DNA from: an uncultured bacterium | Lineage (GTDB): Bacteria > Bacillota_I > Bacilli_A > RFN20 > CAG-826 | Length of the DNA stretch: 64,000 nt | Assembly (NCBI GenBank): GCA_949299165.1 | Contig: CASFZJ010000003.1 | Location: 1 to 64,000 of the forward strand | Direction: 5' to 3' | Shown here: positions 17,294 to 25,849 of the stretch, piece after piece | Layout of the letters: each line of letters begins with the position of its first letter | Numbering within the stretch: position 1 is the first letter of the stretch | Made by a program: the position numbers and the translations under genes | Notes under the pieces: model-generated | Database searches by the model: none | What the model was told of the DNA's origin: nothing | What the model saw: the letters and a program-made list of their open reading frames with translations, nothing else

Positions 17294-18107
17294 AACTGAA
17301 TTAATAATAAAAGAAATTAAAGATAAAGGAAGCAAAGTCATCCTTATTTTTACTAACGATGAAAAATTAAAAATATATAAAACAACCTACCTTGAATTTA
17401 ATTTAGCTAGCGGAGAAGTCATTACTCCTGAACTAGGGAAAGAAATAGTTAAATTTGAAACGAAAGAAGAGATTGTTAAATATTTAAAAAACTTAATTGC
17501 GAAAAGACCTTATACTGAGAAAGGTTTGCTTAAAAAAGCATTATCGAAATTTAAAGATTATCGTCTTGTTAAAAACGCGATTAATGATTTGAAAAGTTTT
17601 AAATTAATCGATGATAAAGATTATATCGAAAATTATCTCGATTATTTTGATAAGAATAATTTTGGCCAATATTTCATTATTAACTTTTTCAGAAGTAATG
17701 GTTTAAGTGAAAAAATGATTAGCGAACTTGATTTTGATGAAGAAAACGAAAAAAGAAAAGCAAAAAATTACTTTGATAGCGTTAAAAACAAGGTTGTAAG
17801 TAATAATTTTGCAAAACAAAAGAAAAAAATATACGAAAGAATGCTTTTAAGAGGATTCAATATTGAAATTATTTTAGATGTATTGAACGAACTTAAAATC
17901 GATATTAAAGCCGAACGCGAAAAACTTGAAAGAGATTATAAAAAAGTTAAAAACAAATATTTCATGACGAATGACGTTAAACTTGATGCAAACGCTAAAA
18001 TTGTAAATAAACTTATCGATAAAGGTTATAATCTTGATGATATTAACGAAATAATCGAAAAAGATAGTGATTTTGAAAAAGAAGAAGGAGTAAAACTTGA
18101 TGATTAA
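17271..18107 (+). CDS. recX: RecX-like regulatory protein
   Basis: The 278-aa protein has the RecX three-helix repeat pattern: RPYTEKGLLKKALSKF, then INDLKSFKLIDDKDYIENYLDYF, then repeats ending ERMLLRGFNIEIILDVLNEL. RecX binds within the RecA filament groove and inhibits it. The N-terminal 80 residues (a beta-rich segment) are typical of Firmicute RecX. I chose GTG 17271, which has GAGG 10 nt upstream, over the TTG at 17256. It overlaps the glycosyltransferase by 23 nt. RecX sequences diverge quickly, so identity is good but not certain. Confidence 0.78.
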   Translation: MHLEEVGKTELIIKEIKDKGSKVILIFTNDEKLKIYKTTYLEFNLASGEVITPELGKEIVKFETKEEIVKYLKNLIAKRPYTEKGLLKKALSKFKDYRLVKNAINDLKSFKLIDDKDYIENYLDYFDKNNFGQYFIINFFRSNGLSEKMISELDFDEENEKRKAKNYFDSVKNKVVSNNFAKQKKKIYERMLLRGFNIEIILDVLNELKIDIKAEREKLERDYKKVKNKYFMTNDVKLDANAKIVNKLIDKGYNLDDINEIIEKDSDFEKEEGVKLDD

Positions 18108-19026
18108 AGATTTAAAAGATGGAATGAGTGTTAGTGATGTCTTTTTGGTAAAAGATTTCACAAAAAGAGTTACTTCCGCTGGTCTTAATTATTTAACTAT
18201 TACTCTTCAAGATTCAAGTGGTGTAATTGATGCGAAAAAATGGGAAATCGCAGCTAACGATTTAGACATTATTAAAATTGGATCGGTCATCAAAATTCAT
18301 GGTGAAGTATTAGATTATAAAAATAAACTTCAAATTAAAGTATTGAAAGTTGAAAAAGTTGATTCTGATGATGAAAGTTTGAAAAATCTTTTGATAGAAT
18401 CACCTGTTCCTAAAGAAGTTTTAATTCAAAAGTTTAGAAATATATATTCAAGTGTTAAAAATCCTGATTGTAGAGCGCTTTTGGATGAAATTTTTAAGAA
18501 ATACTATGATAAATTTTTAGATTATCCTGCTGCCGTTAAAAATCATCATGAATTTTATCATGGATTAATTTATCACACAGTTTCGATGTGTGAAATTGCA
18601 GATTTTATTGCTTCACATTACGAAAACATTAATCGTGATTTATTAATAAGTGGTTGTATTCTTCATGATATTGGAAAAGTTGTGGAATTATCTGGTCCAG
18701 TCGCTACAAAATATACTGATGAAGGCAATTTGCTTGGTCATTTAACAATCGGAATGTCGATTGTTCGAGAAGCGGCTGAAAAATTAAATATTAAAAGCGA
18801 AGTTCCTATGCTTTTAGAACATATGATTTTATCTCATCATGGAAAATTAGAATTTGGTGCAGCGGTTTTGCCGTCAACAAAAGAAGCTTTGCTTCTTTCT
18901 ATGATTGATGACATGGACGCTAAAATGATGATGCTTGAGAAAGCTTATGAGAACGTAAAAGAAGGGGAATATACTGAACGATTGTTTGCCCTAGATAATA
19001 GAGCTTTTTATAAAAGTAGAGATTAA
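18100..19026 (+). CDS. yhaM: 3'-5' exoribonuclease YhaM family (OB fold plus HD domain)
   Basis: The 308-aa protein has an N-terminal OB-fold (about 1-90: DVFLVKDFTKR, YLTITLQDSSG, VIDAKKWE) and an HD phosphohydrolase domain with HGLIYHTVSM, LISGCILHDIGKV and ILSHHGKLEFG. This is the YhaM/CBF1 architecture, a Mn-dependent exonuclease trimming RNA or single-stranded DNA 3' ends. AAGGAG is 9 nt before ATG 18100. The recX-yhaM junction overlaps by 8 nt. A strong intrinsic terminator follows, closing the operon. Confidence 0.9.
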   Translation: MIKDLKDGMSVSDVFLVKDFTKRVTSAGLNYLTITLQDSSGVIDAKKWEIAANDLDIIKIGSVIKIHGEVLDYKNKLQIKVLKVEKVDSDDESLKNLLIESPVPKEVLIQKFRNIYSSVKNPDCRALLDEIFKKYYDKFLDYPAAVKNHHEFYHGLIYHTVSMCEIADFIASHYENINRDLLISGCILHDIGKVVELSGPVATKYTDEGNLLGHLTIGMSIVREAAEKLNIKSEVPMLLEHMILSHHGKLEFGAAVLPSTKEALLLSMIDDMDAKMMMLEKAYENVKEGEYTERLFALDNRAFYKSRD

Positions 19027-19031
19027 AAATT

Positions 19032-19062
19032 AATGGTGAAGCACATCGCTTCACCATTTTAA
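19032..19062 (+). terminator. Intrinsic terminator after yhaM
   Basis: AATGGTGAAGC (19032-19042) pairs perfectly with GCTTCACCATT (19048-19058) across a 5-nt loop, followed by TTAATTT. Confidence 0.85.
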
Positions 19063-19107
19063 TTTGTGTAAAAATACCATTTTTGTAGATTTTGTAAAAA
19101 TAAAAAA

Positions 19108-19222
19108 CCCGGAAATTCATGCATTTTTCCTAAGGATTTATATATTTTTTCGGAACTTTTTAATTATTTCTAGAACTTTTGATCATTTTTCCTAGGAATT
19201 TTGATTTTTTGCTAGTTTTTGA
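19108..19222. repeat. Non-coding array of ~20-bp units with GGAA cores and T-tracts
   Basis: Between two convergent terminators, imperfect units recur with GGAA-like cores at about 19111, 19134, 19152, 19172, 19195 and 19214, each flanked by runs of 4-6 T. The mean period is about 20.7 bp, close to two helical turns. An exact 19-mer, TTTTTTCGGAACTTTTTAA (19145-19163), recurs at 39314-39332 in a similar array. No reading frame is present. Phased T-tracts predict curved DNA; function is unknown. Confidence 0.5.
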
Positions 19223-19239
19223 AATTAAGTTTTTTATCT

Positions 19240-19272
19240 TTTTAAATTAAAAGAGCCGGGAATTCCGACTCT
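19240..19272 (-). terminator. Intrinsic terminator of the HIT gene
   Basis: On the minus strand AGAGTCGG (19272-19265) pairs with CCGGCTCT (19259-19252), with one G-U pair and a 5-nt loop, followed by TTTTAATTT. Confidence 0.75.
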
Positions 19273-19278
19273 AATTTA

Positions 19279-19695
19279 TTAAAGCTTTTCTTTGATTTCC
19301 GCTGCAATTGAAGGAAGATTTACATCTTTTAATTGCTTTAATTCAAGCTTGAATCCATCAGTTGCTTTATATCTAGGTATGACATGAACATGGAAATGCT
19401 GAACTTCTTGACCAGCAGCTTCTTTACAATTTATTAAAATGTTAACGCCTTTAGCACCAAGTTGTTCCATTTGAACTTGTCCAATTCTTTGAGCAACATT
19501 CATAACTTTATTCATAACATCTTTTGGAGTAGATAGAAAGTTAGAGTAGTGAGCTTTTGAAATAACAAGTGCATGACCATATGTAACTGGATTTACATCT
19601 AAAAAAGCCATTACATCATCATCTTCATAAAGCTTTGCACATGGAATAATTCCTTGCACTATTTTACAAAAAATACAATTTGCATCAAATGCCAT
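19279..19695 (-). CDS. HIT-family nucleotide hydrolase
   Basis: The 138-aa histidine-triad protein contains FCKIVQGIIPCAKLYEDD near the N-terminus, VTYGHALVISK in the middle and QHFHVHVIPR with the H-x-H-x-H catalytic triad near residue 110. HIT proteins hydrolyse nucleoside phosphoramidates or dinucleoside polyphosphates. The N-terminal C-x2-C pair (CIFC) may bind zinc. AGGAG is placed 8 nt before the ATG. It is separated from the upstream lipoprotein gene by a terminator, so it may have a weak promoter of its own or depend on read-through. Confidence 0.92.
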   Translation of the reverse strand: MAFDANCIFCKIVQGIIPCAKLYEDDDVMAFLDVNPVTYGHALVISKAHYSNFLSTPKDVMNKVMNVAQRIGQVQMEQLGAKGVNILINCKEAAGQEVQHFHVHVIPRYKATDGFKLELKQLKDVNLPSIAAEIKEKL

Positions 19696-19711
19696 AAAAG
19701 TCTCCTTTTAG

Positions 19712-19741
19712 AAAAAAAGCCAACAAAAGTGGCTTTTTTCA
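19712..19741 (-). terminator. Intrinsic terminator between lipoprotein gene and HIT gene
   Basis: On the minus strand AAAAAAGCCA pairs with TGGCTTTTTT around a CTTTTGT loop and the 3' side runs into T residues. It lies 5 nt after the lipoprotein stop at 19746. Confidence 0.75.
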
Positions 19742-19745
19742 ATTT

Positions 19746-21611
19746 TTATTCAAATAAGTCTGGGTAAGTTGAATTGAAGTAATCATATATATCTTGATCA
19801 TGGTAATTGATATTACATTGTTTAAGATAATATGTGATTGCATTTGTTGTATATGTATCACCGCTTGCAAGAGTATATCCAATTGTTCTTGCTTTGTTTT
19901 CTCTAGCAACTTTGACTTCTTTGGAGTCATCTTCGCTAATAGAAACAAGGTTTGGAGTTACGATATCTTCGATTTCAACAAGATAGTAGTTTGTTCCATC
20001 TTCCCAAATAATAGCGTTAGAGTCAGCATCATAACTATTTTTTCTTAAATAGGATTTGCCAGTTGCGCTATTTTTATAGATGTAGTTGCCATAATAGTTT
20101 CCTTCAGCACTACGTGAATTGTTCCATTCGTTAACTAAACCAAAGCTATATAAGCTATTTTTGAGAGTATCTGGAAGAGTACTATCATCTCTTGTTTGCC
20201 AACCTGCTGTAGTGAAATCTTCAACTAAAATTTCATCAGTTTTGATTGTAAATCCAACGATTGGATCGTAATTATATGAATCAATTGTTGTAAATGTTGT
20301 GAAATTTGTTGAATTATTTGTTGCTGAATCATTTGTTAATGTTGAATATTGTTCAATTAAATCAGCATATTCACTATTTTCATAATATGTGAAGTATTTT
20401 TCATTAGCTTCTTGTGTGCCATAGCTTTGATAATATGAATCATCGAAAGCATCGCCACTTGGATCTTTATGACCATCAAGTCCTGCACTTGGATTTTTTG
20501 CAGTAGGATTACCGAATGCATGTTGAGCTAATGTTTGAGCCGCTTCATTTTCAGCAGTTTTATAATGAACACCCTTCCAAGCAGCTGATAAGATATCAAA
20601 TTGTTGATCGGTTGTAAGTTCTGAATTTCCTTCTAAATATGTTTCTGTAAATTCATTTACTAAAGTTGAAGCATTCTTTTCGGAGTTATCTGCGATAGAG
20701 ATATAGTTAACTCTTCTTGATTGAGTATTACCGATTGCGGAATATTGTTGTTCAAAAATGTACTGTTCAACAAGTAAATTTTGAATAATATCAGGCATAA
20801 TAGTGTTATTGATGTAATCCAAATAATATTCAATGTGTAATACATCTTTAATTTTGTTTCTGCCTTCAGTAGAAGTTGTGTTGTAACTTCCATCAATTAA
20901 AACACCGTTTGTTAATCCGTGGTAATCATCTGTTTCTTTAAAACCGATGAATTCCTTGTTTTCAGGATCATAATCATAGTGTTCTTCGTAAGTTGGGTTT
21001 ACATAAAGAATTTCTTCAAGATTTTCGCCATCTTGTAATGGAAGAGCAACATTATAAAGTTGTTCGTAAATATTTCTTGCGAATAAAACTTCATAGAAAC
21101 GATTGTTTCTCTTATAATTTGTCGCATTTGCTTCGCCCCAAAGAGTTGAAACGACTTGTGAATCAATAATATTCTTAATTGAATTTAATCTTGTTTCGAA
21201 ATCAGCTTTGGAAGGAGCGGTTTCGGATAAAGTTAATCTGTATCCTGAAACTTGCCAATCATTGTAAGCAGGGTGAGTTTCGATAAAGTGTGTTTTACCA
21301 GCATCATCGACATCGTCATAACCGACTAAAACAACTTTATATCCGTTTGCATCATCTTGTTGAACTTCAAAATTACCAATAACTTCCCTTGCGATTGCAT
21401 CATTTAAAATTGCCGAAACATCACTTTCGTAGTTATCGGAATTTTTAATCAAATCATAGATAACATCAAGTGTGTTATGGTCGATTTGAATATTTTCAGT
21501 TCCGGTTGTTAATGGATCATTTCCGGTTGGGAATTGAGCTGTAACTTTACCACAAGAAGCGAGGAGTAGCGTTGATGTTGCTAATGTTAATAATAATGTA
21601 GTCTTTTTCAT
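19746..21611 (-). CDS. Large lipoprotein of unknown function
   Basis: The 621-aa protein has a lipoprotein signal peptide with lipobox LLASC, the lipidated cysteine at residue 20. The mature part is acidic, rich in N, T, Y and D, and lacks transmembrane segments, so it is expected on the outer face of the membrane. Its N-terminal ILNDAIAREVIGNFEV region is loosely like the SurA/PrsA N-terminal helix in its upstream neighbour, and the two may be diverged paralogues. No catalytic motif was recognised. It is 15 nt after the neighbour's stop, with GAGG upstream. Confidence 0.75.
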   Translation of the reverse strand: MKKTTLLLTLATSTLLLASCGKVTAQFPTGNDPLTTGTENIQIDHNTLDVIYDLIKNSDNYESDVSAILNDAIAREVIGNFEVQQDDANGYKVVLVGYDDVDDAGKTHFIETHPAYNDWQVSGYRLTLSETAPSKADFETRLNSIKNIIDSQVVSTLWGEANATNYKRNNRFYEVLFARNIYEQLYNVALPLQDGENLEEILYVNPTYEEHYDYDPENKEFIGFKETDDYHGLTNGVLIDGSYNTTSTEGRNKIKDVLHIEYYLDYINNTIMPDIIQNLLVEQYIFEQQYSAIGNTQSRRVNYISIADNSEKNASTLVNEFTETYLEGNSELTTDQQFDILSAAWKGVHYKTAENEAAQTLAQHAFGNPTAKNPSAGLDGHKDPSGDAFDDSYYQSYGTQEANEKYFTYYENSEYADLIEQYSTLTNDSATNNSTNFTTFTTIDSYNYDPIVGFTIKTDEILVEDFTTAGWQTRDDSTLPDTLKNSLYSFGLVNEWNNSRSAEGNYYGNYIYKNSATGKSYLRKNSYDADSNAIIWEDGTNYYLVEIEDIVTPNLVSISEDDSKEVKVARENKARTIGYTLASGDTYTTNAITYYLKQCNINYHDQDIYDYFNSTYPDLFE

Positions 21612-21626
21612 ATCTTTTCTACCTCG

Positions 21627-23696
21627 TTAGTTTTGTCCACCAGCTGTAATTTCATCATATGCAGGATTGTAACCAGGAGCACCTTTTTGATATAAGCTTG
21701 GGTTTCCAAAATCTGCAGCTAAAATTTCTGGGAGCAACATATATTCTCTTTGTCTTGTTTGTTGAACAATTGAATTTGCATAATTCATCCAACTATCTTC
21801 TAATGTTTGAGCAGCAGAATCAAGAGCAGTTCTTGTTTCTTTTGCGATATAATTGTCAACCATTTGTTGGATATCTTGGTCGGCAATTTTATTTAATTGA
21901 ACAGCATTGTCTCTGTTTAACCATTTATAGGTATCGTATGTATCGATTGCTGTACGAATATTTTCACTTAATGTACTAACACGATTTGTTAATGTTTGGA
22001 CAGGAGTGTTAATTTGTGTATCTAAAGTGACTTTAGAAGTTTGAACATATGTTTGTTTTGGGAGTAAAACATTGTTTTCAGTATAGTTAGGTGCTGTACT
22101 AGTCCAATATGGACGACCTGTTGAAGAATCGATTTGGTCAGTATCCTTTGGCGAAACTGGTGCGTAATATTCTTCAATAGAAGCTTTCCATGGATTTTCG
22201 GTTTCGGCAGAACCACCATTGACATCAAAAGCAGATCTTTCAATAACGATTAAATGGATACCTGAAGATGATTCTTGATTTCTGACAACCATAATTGGAT
22301 TGCCGTTTTGATCGCAAAGAACATTTTTGGTTTCGCCATTAATTGTGATTGGTTGGAATTTTTTCAATTGATCTTCAGATAATTCTGCATATCTTTCGCC
22401 TGTAGTTTGATAGTGGCCATTATCGTCAACATCGCTAAAAACTTTATTGCCAGAGACTGAATCGGTTCTAGTATACATTGCATGTTGGTTAGAACCTTCA
22501 ACATAAGGATTTTCGTAAGCGAGCCAATTAGAGACATCACCTGATAGTTCACTTTTAAGAGGCAATCTTTCATCAGTAATAAATCCGATATTTCTATTTT
22601 GGAAGTATTTATTGAAATAAATATTTCTTGGGAAGTAGTTTGCATCTCCACCATAAACGCTTTGACCGGTTGATGGACTTGTTTCGACATTTCTAACTTC
22701 TTCTAATCTATCAATAACTTCATAAGGAATCCATGTAACACCAAAATCAGTTAATCCTTGTTCAACAGATTCAGGAATATGAAGATTATCTCTTTTTTCT
22801 TTATAATTAGAATCTTTTTGGTAATCGGTTTGATCTTTTAAAAGTAAATCATATGTATAAATTCCGAGTTTGAATTCGTTAACAAACGATTCTTCGTTAT
22901 CCATGATGTATTCGCCACCAAGTTTTTCTCCATTGCTTCCAGTATTTCCACTAGAATCATCTGTATAGGAGTTTGCGACAGATGAGAAGGAATTATTACC
23001 AGTTAAAGCAGTGAAGACTTGATAAATCTTGTGTGCGTTATCGCTGGAAATTTGACCACGAGCATAACCGTAATCATCGCTTGCGTCAACTTGAATTAAT
23101 ATATGTCTAATGTGATAAGGAACTTGTTTTTGGATGTAGCCGTTTTCACCATATAAAAGATTATAGGTGTTTTGCATTTCCTGCTCAGCTGTTGAAGCAT
23201 TTGTGTCTCTTTGATAATCATTAAATCTTTCAAAATATTGTTCTTCAACAGTAGTTTGCATTGCTTCATATTGTTTTTGTAAGAATAATTCTTGCTCTCT
23301 TTCAGCGGTTGTTAAATCATCGCCAGTAATTTGTCCTTGAAGATATTCGTCCCAACTTTGTCCATTGTTATCAGCTGTTTCTTGCTCATTTTTAACAGCA
23401 TCAGTCGCTTCTCTGTCAACAGTTGATTTAAATTCAGCAAGGTCACCGCCTTCTTCGAATGCAAGTCTAATTACTACTTCGTTGAGAGCGTCATAAAAAG
23501 TAGCAGCATGTTCGTTTCTATTTTCATTTAAATATCTATCAATAATTTGACCTGTACTGATATTAAATTGGTTTCCGTTATAGGTGTAGGTAAGAATATA
23601 CCCCTCTGAACTACTTGTTACTGAACTACAACCTGAAAGGGAAATTGTGGCTAATGCAGCCAAAGCTAAGCTTATCGATTTCTTTCTTTTGATCAT
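21627..23696 (-). CDS. PrsA-like lipoprotein with parvulin-like region
   Basis: The 689-aa protein starts with a lipoprotein signal, lipobox LSGC with C23. A SurA/PrsA-like helical segment (about 60-190) is followed by YHIRHILIQV near residue 195, then SSVANSYTDDSSG and GGEYIMDNEESFVNEF, the order of motifs in PpiC/parvulin domains. It therefore probably helps fold exported proteins at the membrane outer face. The C-terminal 300 residues match nothing I recognise. ATG 23696 has AAAGGA 6 nt upstream and was preferred to the GTG at 23711. It is more than twice PrsA's usual length (about 290). Confidence 0.7.
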   Translation of the reverse strand: MIKRKKSISLALAALATISLSGCSSVTSSSEGYILTYTYNGNQFNISTGQIIDRYLNENRNEHAATFYDALNEVVIRLAFEEGGDLAEFKSTVDREATDAVKNEQETADNNGQSWDEYLQGQITGDDLTTAEREQELFLQKQYEAMQTTVEEQYFERFNDYQRDTNASTAEQEMQNTYNLLYGENGYIQKQVPYHIRHILIQVDASDDYGYARGQISSDNAHKIYQVFTALTGNNSFSSVANSYTDDSSGNTGSNGEKLGGEYIMDNEESFVNEFKLGIYTYDLLLKDQTDYQKDSNYKEKRDNLHIPESVEQGLTDFGVTWIPYEVIDRLEEVRNVETSPSTGQSVYGGDANYFPRNIYFNKYFQNRNIGFITDERLPLKSELSGDVSNWLAYENPYVEGSNQHAMYTRTDSVSGNKVFSDVDDNGHYQTTGERYAELSEDQLKKFQPITINGETKNVLCDQNGNPIMVVRNQESSSGIHLIVIERSAFDVNGGSAETENPWKASIEEYYAPVSPKDTDQIDSSTGRPYWTSTAPNYTENNVLLPKQTYVQTSKVTLDTQINTPVQTLTNRVSTLSENIRTAIDTYDTYKWLNRDNAVQLNKIADQDIQQMVDNYIAKETRTALDSAAQTLEDSWMNYANSIVQQTRQREYMLLPEILAADFGNPSLYQKGAPGYNPAYDEITAGGQN

Positions 23697-23746
23697 AATC
23701 AATCCTTTCACATAAAAAATATTGCTAAAAATAATTAGCGTTTATA

Positions 23747-23775
23747 ATTTTATACTATAAGTATAAATTTAACAA
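23747..23775 (-). promoter_or_regulatory. Promoter of the lipoprotein operon
   Basis: On the minus strand TTGTTA (23775-23770) and TAAAAT (23752-23747) are separated by 17 nt, about 50 nt before ATG 23696. Confidence 0.5.
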
Positions 23776-23847
23776 CAATGAATATTTGGACAATTTCGAA
23801 GAATTTTTGTATTTGCTTTACGAGTTGTAATTTAAAAAGTATTTTTA

Positions 23848-23885
23848 TCGTAAAAAAATTACGATTTCGTTGAAATATTACGAAA
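23848..23885 (+). promoter_or_regulatory. Paired palindromes over the ATPase/TOPRIM promoter (putative operator)
   Basis: TCGTAA-N5-TTACGA (23848-23864) is followed directly by TTTCGT-N9-ACGAAA (23865-23885), the second palindrome covering the -35 box. TTACGA occurs three times on the plus strand (23818, 23859, 23878) and once inverted (23848). This suggests a repressor site, but no regulator gene is adjacent. Confidence 0.45.
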
Positions 23886-23897
23886 ATAATTTATAAT
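23870..23897 (+). promoter_or_regulatory. Promoter of the ATPase/TOPRIM pair
   Basis: TTGAAA (23870-23875) and TATAAT (23892-23897) are separated by 16 nt. AAAAGG lies upstream of ATG 23924. Confidence 0.6.
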
Positions 23898-23923
23898 TAA
23901 TAATATTAAAAGGAAAAAATAAT

Positions 23924-25027
23924 ATGTTAGTTAAATTTAAGTGTAAAAATTTTAAAGGATTTAAAGATTTGTTAACTTTCGATTTAAAGAGTCGCGAATA
24001 TAATTTTAATGAAGAGATTATTAAAAATGGAGTTATAAATAAAGCAATTATTTATGGCAAAAATGGTAGTGGGAAATCCAATTTAGGCATAGCCTTATTT
24101 GATATAATTCATCATTTGACCGACAAACAAAGATTACCTCAAAATTACATGTTTAATTATTTAAATTTATCATCCAAGGAGAGTTTTGCTGAATTCGAAT
24201 ATGAATTTAAATTTGGAAAAGATTATCTTGTTTATTCATACAGAAAGCAAAATGTCGATCTTTTAATTTCTGAAAAATTAACTTTTAATAATAAATTAAT
24301 TATTGATTATGATTTTTTTGACAATGAAAAAAGATTTATAGACACTAGTGTAAAAAAAGATTTAAATATAAATTTAATTGATAATAAACTCTCTATAATC
24401 AAGTATATTTATCGAAATACACCAGAAGAAATTAATAGTCCGATTACAAAACTTGTTAAATTTGTTGAAGGCATGCTTTGGTATAGAAGTTTAAGCGATG
24501 GAAATAATTATGCAGGATTTTTAAATGGGAGCGCTTCGCTAGATGAAGCATTATATTTAAATGGCAAAATTCATGAGTTCGAGAATTTTTTAAAAACTGT
24601 TGATTTGGAGTACAAACTTAAATTTTTATCTTCGCCAAACGGTCACCAACTGTTTGTTGATTTTGGTTCAGGAAAGATTGCACCTTTTTCGACAATAGCT
24701 TCTATAGGAACAAATACACTTTATTTATTTTTCTATCGGAAACAATTTTTTGATAAGGTAACTTTCCTTTTTATTGATGAATTTGATGCTTTTTTGCATT
24801 ATGAAGCGGCTGAAAATATTATAAAATTTTTAAACGAACAATATAATTGTCAAAGTTTACTTACAACACACAATACTTATTTTATGAAAAACGAGTTAAC
24901 TCGCCCTGATTCCTGTTTTATCATTTCGAATAATCAAATTAAAAGTTTAGTGAATTGTACTAATAAAGAGATAAGAGAAGCTCACAATCTTGAAAAAATG
25001 TATATAAATGGTGCTTTCCATGGTTGA
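23924..25027 (+). CDS. AAA/ABC-type ATPase of OLD/RloA/AbiL-like defence family
   Basis: The 367-aa protein starts with the SMC/OLD-like MLVKFKCKNFKGF strand. It has Walker A GKNGSGKS at 45-52, a signature-like ASIGTNTL at 259-266, Walker B FLFIDEFD at 281-288 and a TTHNTYFM switch at 314-321. This is the AAA_15/AAA_21 fold of RloA, AbiLi and PARIS AriA, which act as phage sensors with a partner effector. The start codon of a TOPRIM protein overlaps its stop. The pair interrupts otherwise housekeeping genes and has its own palindrome-covered promoter. Which named system it belongs to is not decided. Confidence 0.8.
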   Translation: MLVKFKCKNFKGFKDLLTFDLKSREYNFNEEIIKNGVINKAIIYGKNGSGKSNLGIALFDIIHHLTDKQRLPQNYMFNYLNLSSKESFAEFEYEFKFGKDYLVYSYRKQNVDLLISEKLTFNNKLIIDYDFFDNEKRFIDTSVKKDLNINLIDNKLSIIKYIYRNTPEEINSPITKLVKFVEGMLWYRSLSDGNNYAGFLNGSASLDEALYLNGKIHEFENFLKTVDLEYKLKFLSSPNGHQLFVDFGSGKIAPFSTIASIGTNTLYLFFYRKQFFDKVTFLFIDEFDAFLHYEAAENIIKFLNEQYNCQSLLTTHNTYFMKNELTRPDSCFIISNNQIKSLVNCTNKEIREAHNLEKMYINGAFHG

Positions 25028-25790
25028 ACAAAATATTTTATTTATAGTTGAAGGCGAAAATAAGGAAAAAGCTTTTTTTGAGAAAATCTCGGGAGAATTT
25101 GGTTTAAATTCTGCTATTTACGCTTATAAAACAAACATTTATGCATTGTATAGTGAAATGAAATCATACGATTTTAATGCTGATATTATTTCAATTTTAA
25201 AAACGAAAGCAAGAAAAGAAGAACTTACAATTTTAAATAAAAAATTTGCTTATATATATTTGATTTTTGATTATGAGATTCAACATAATACATCACATGG
25301 CGACTTCGAATTTAATAAAGTACAAATTAATGCTGATAAAATAAAAGAAATGGCTGATTATTTTGTTAATGAAACCGATCCGACGATTGGAAAACTGTAT
25401 ATAAATTTTCCGATGTTTGAATCTTACAAAGACATTGATGATTTCAATGACGAAAGTTTTGCAAATAGAATTTGCTTATTTAAGGACATACAAAAATATA
25501 AAGAAAAAGTAGGATGTAGGAAGATAGCTAATACAAGAATTGACAAGATGAAAAGTGATGAATTTAAAGCTTTATCACTTCTTAATTTAAAAAAATTAAA
25601 CTTTCTAATGAAAAATGTTTTCGAAAAACCTAATATTAATTCCTATCGAAATTTTAAAATGAGAGATTTAGTTCAAAAGGAAAATGAATTTGTTTTTAGT
25701 GAAAAACATTTTGTTAGTGTCATTAATACCTCTTGTCTATTTATAGTTGATTATTTTGGCTTGATTAATTCTTTTTACGACTCACTGTAA
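25020..25790 (+). CDS. TOPRIM-like effector partner of the ATPase
   Basis: The 256-aa protein begins NILFIVEGENKEKAFFEKI, with E11 as the TOPRIM glutamate, and has LIFDYEIQ at 82-88 (D84, E86) as the acidic pair. KLYINFPMFESYKDI at 125-139 is a further conserved-looking block. TOPRIM partners such as RloB, AbiLii or AriB are nucleases triggered by their ATPase. Either ATG 25020 (ATGGTTGA overlap) or ATG 25008 could be the start; neither has a strong ribosome site. The split arrangement contrasts with OLD or GajA, where the ATPase and TOPRIM are fused. Confidence 0.65.
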   Translation: MVEQNILFIVEGENKEKAFFEKISGEFGLNSAIYAYKTNIYALYSEMKSYDFNADIISILKTKARKEELTILNKKFAYIYLIFDYEIQHNTSHGDFEFNKVQINADKIKEMADYFVNETDPTIGKLYINFPMFESYKDIDDFNDESFANRICLFKDIQKYKEKVGCRKIANTRIDKMKSDEFKALSLLNLKKLNFLMKNVFEKPNINSYRNFKMRDLVQKENEFVFSEKHFVSVINTSCLFIVDYFGLINSFYDSL

Positions 25791-25849
25791 TTAAAATCAT
25801 CTTTTCGGGATTATATTTTACGTATTTAAATTATCAAATTATTTTATTC

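Noticed and set aside
17874-18161. 95-aa minus-strand frame over recX/yhaM
   Set aside because: Low-complexity Phe/Ile-rich product from A-rich sense codons; no start signals.
19108-19222. Array as CRISPR or attenuator series
   Set aside because: Units are degenerate and have no unique spacers, and the cores are not palindromic stems followed by T-runs.
25008-25019. TOPRIM protein start at ATG 25008
   Set aside because: Equally lacking a ribosome site; ATG 25020 gives the compact ATGGTTGA overlap seen at other junctions here. The choice is a judgement.
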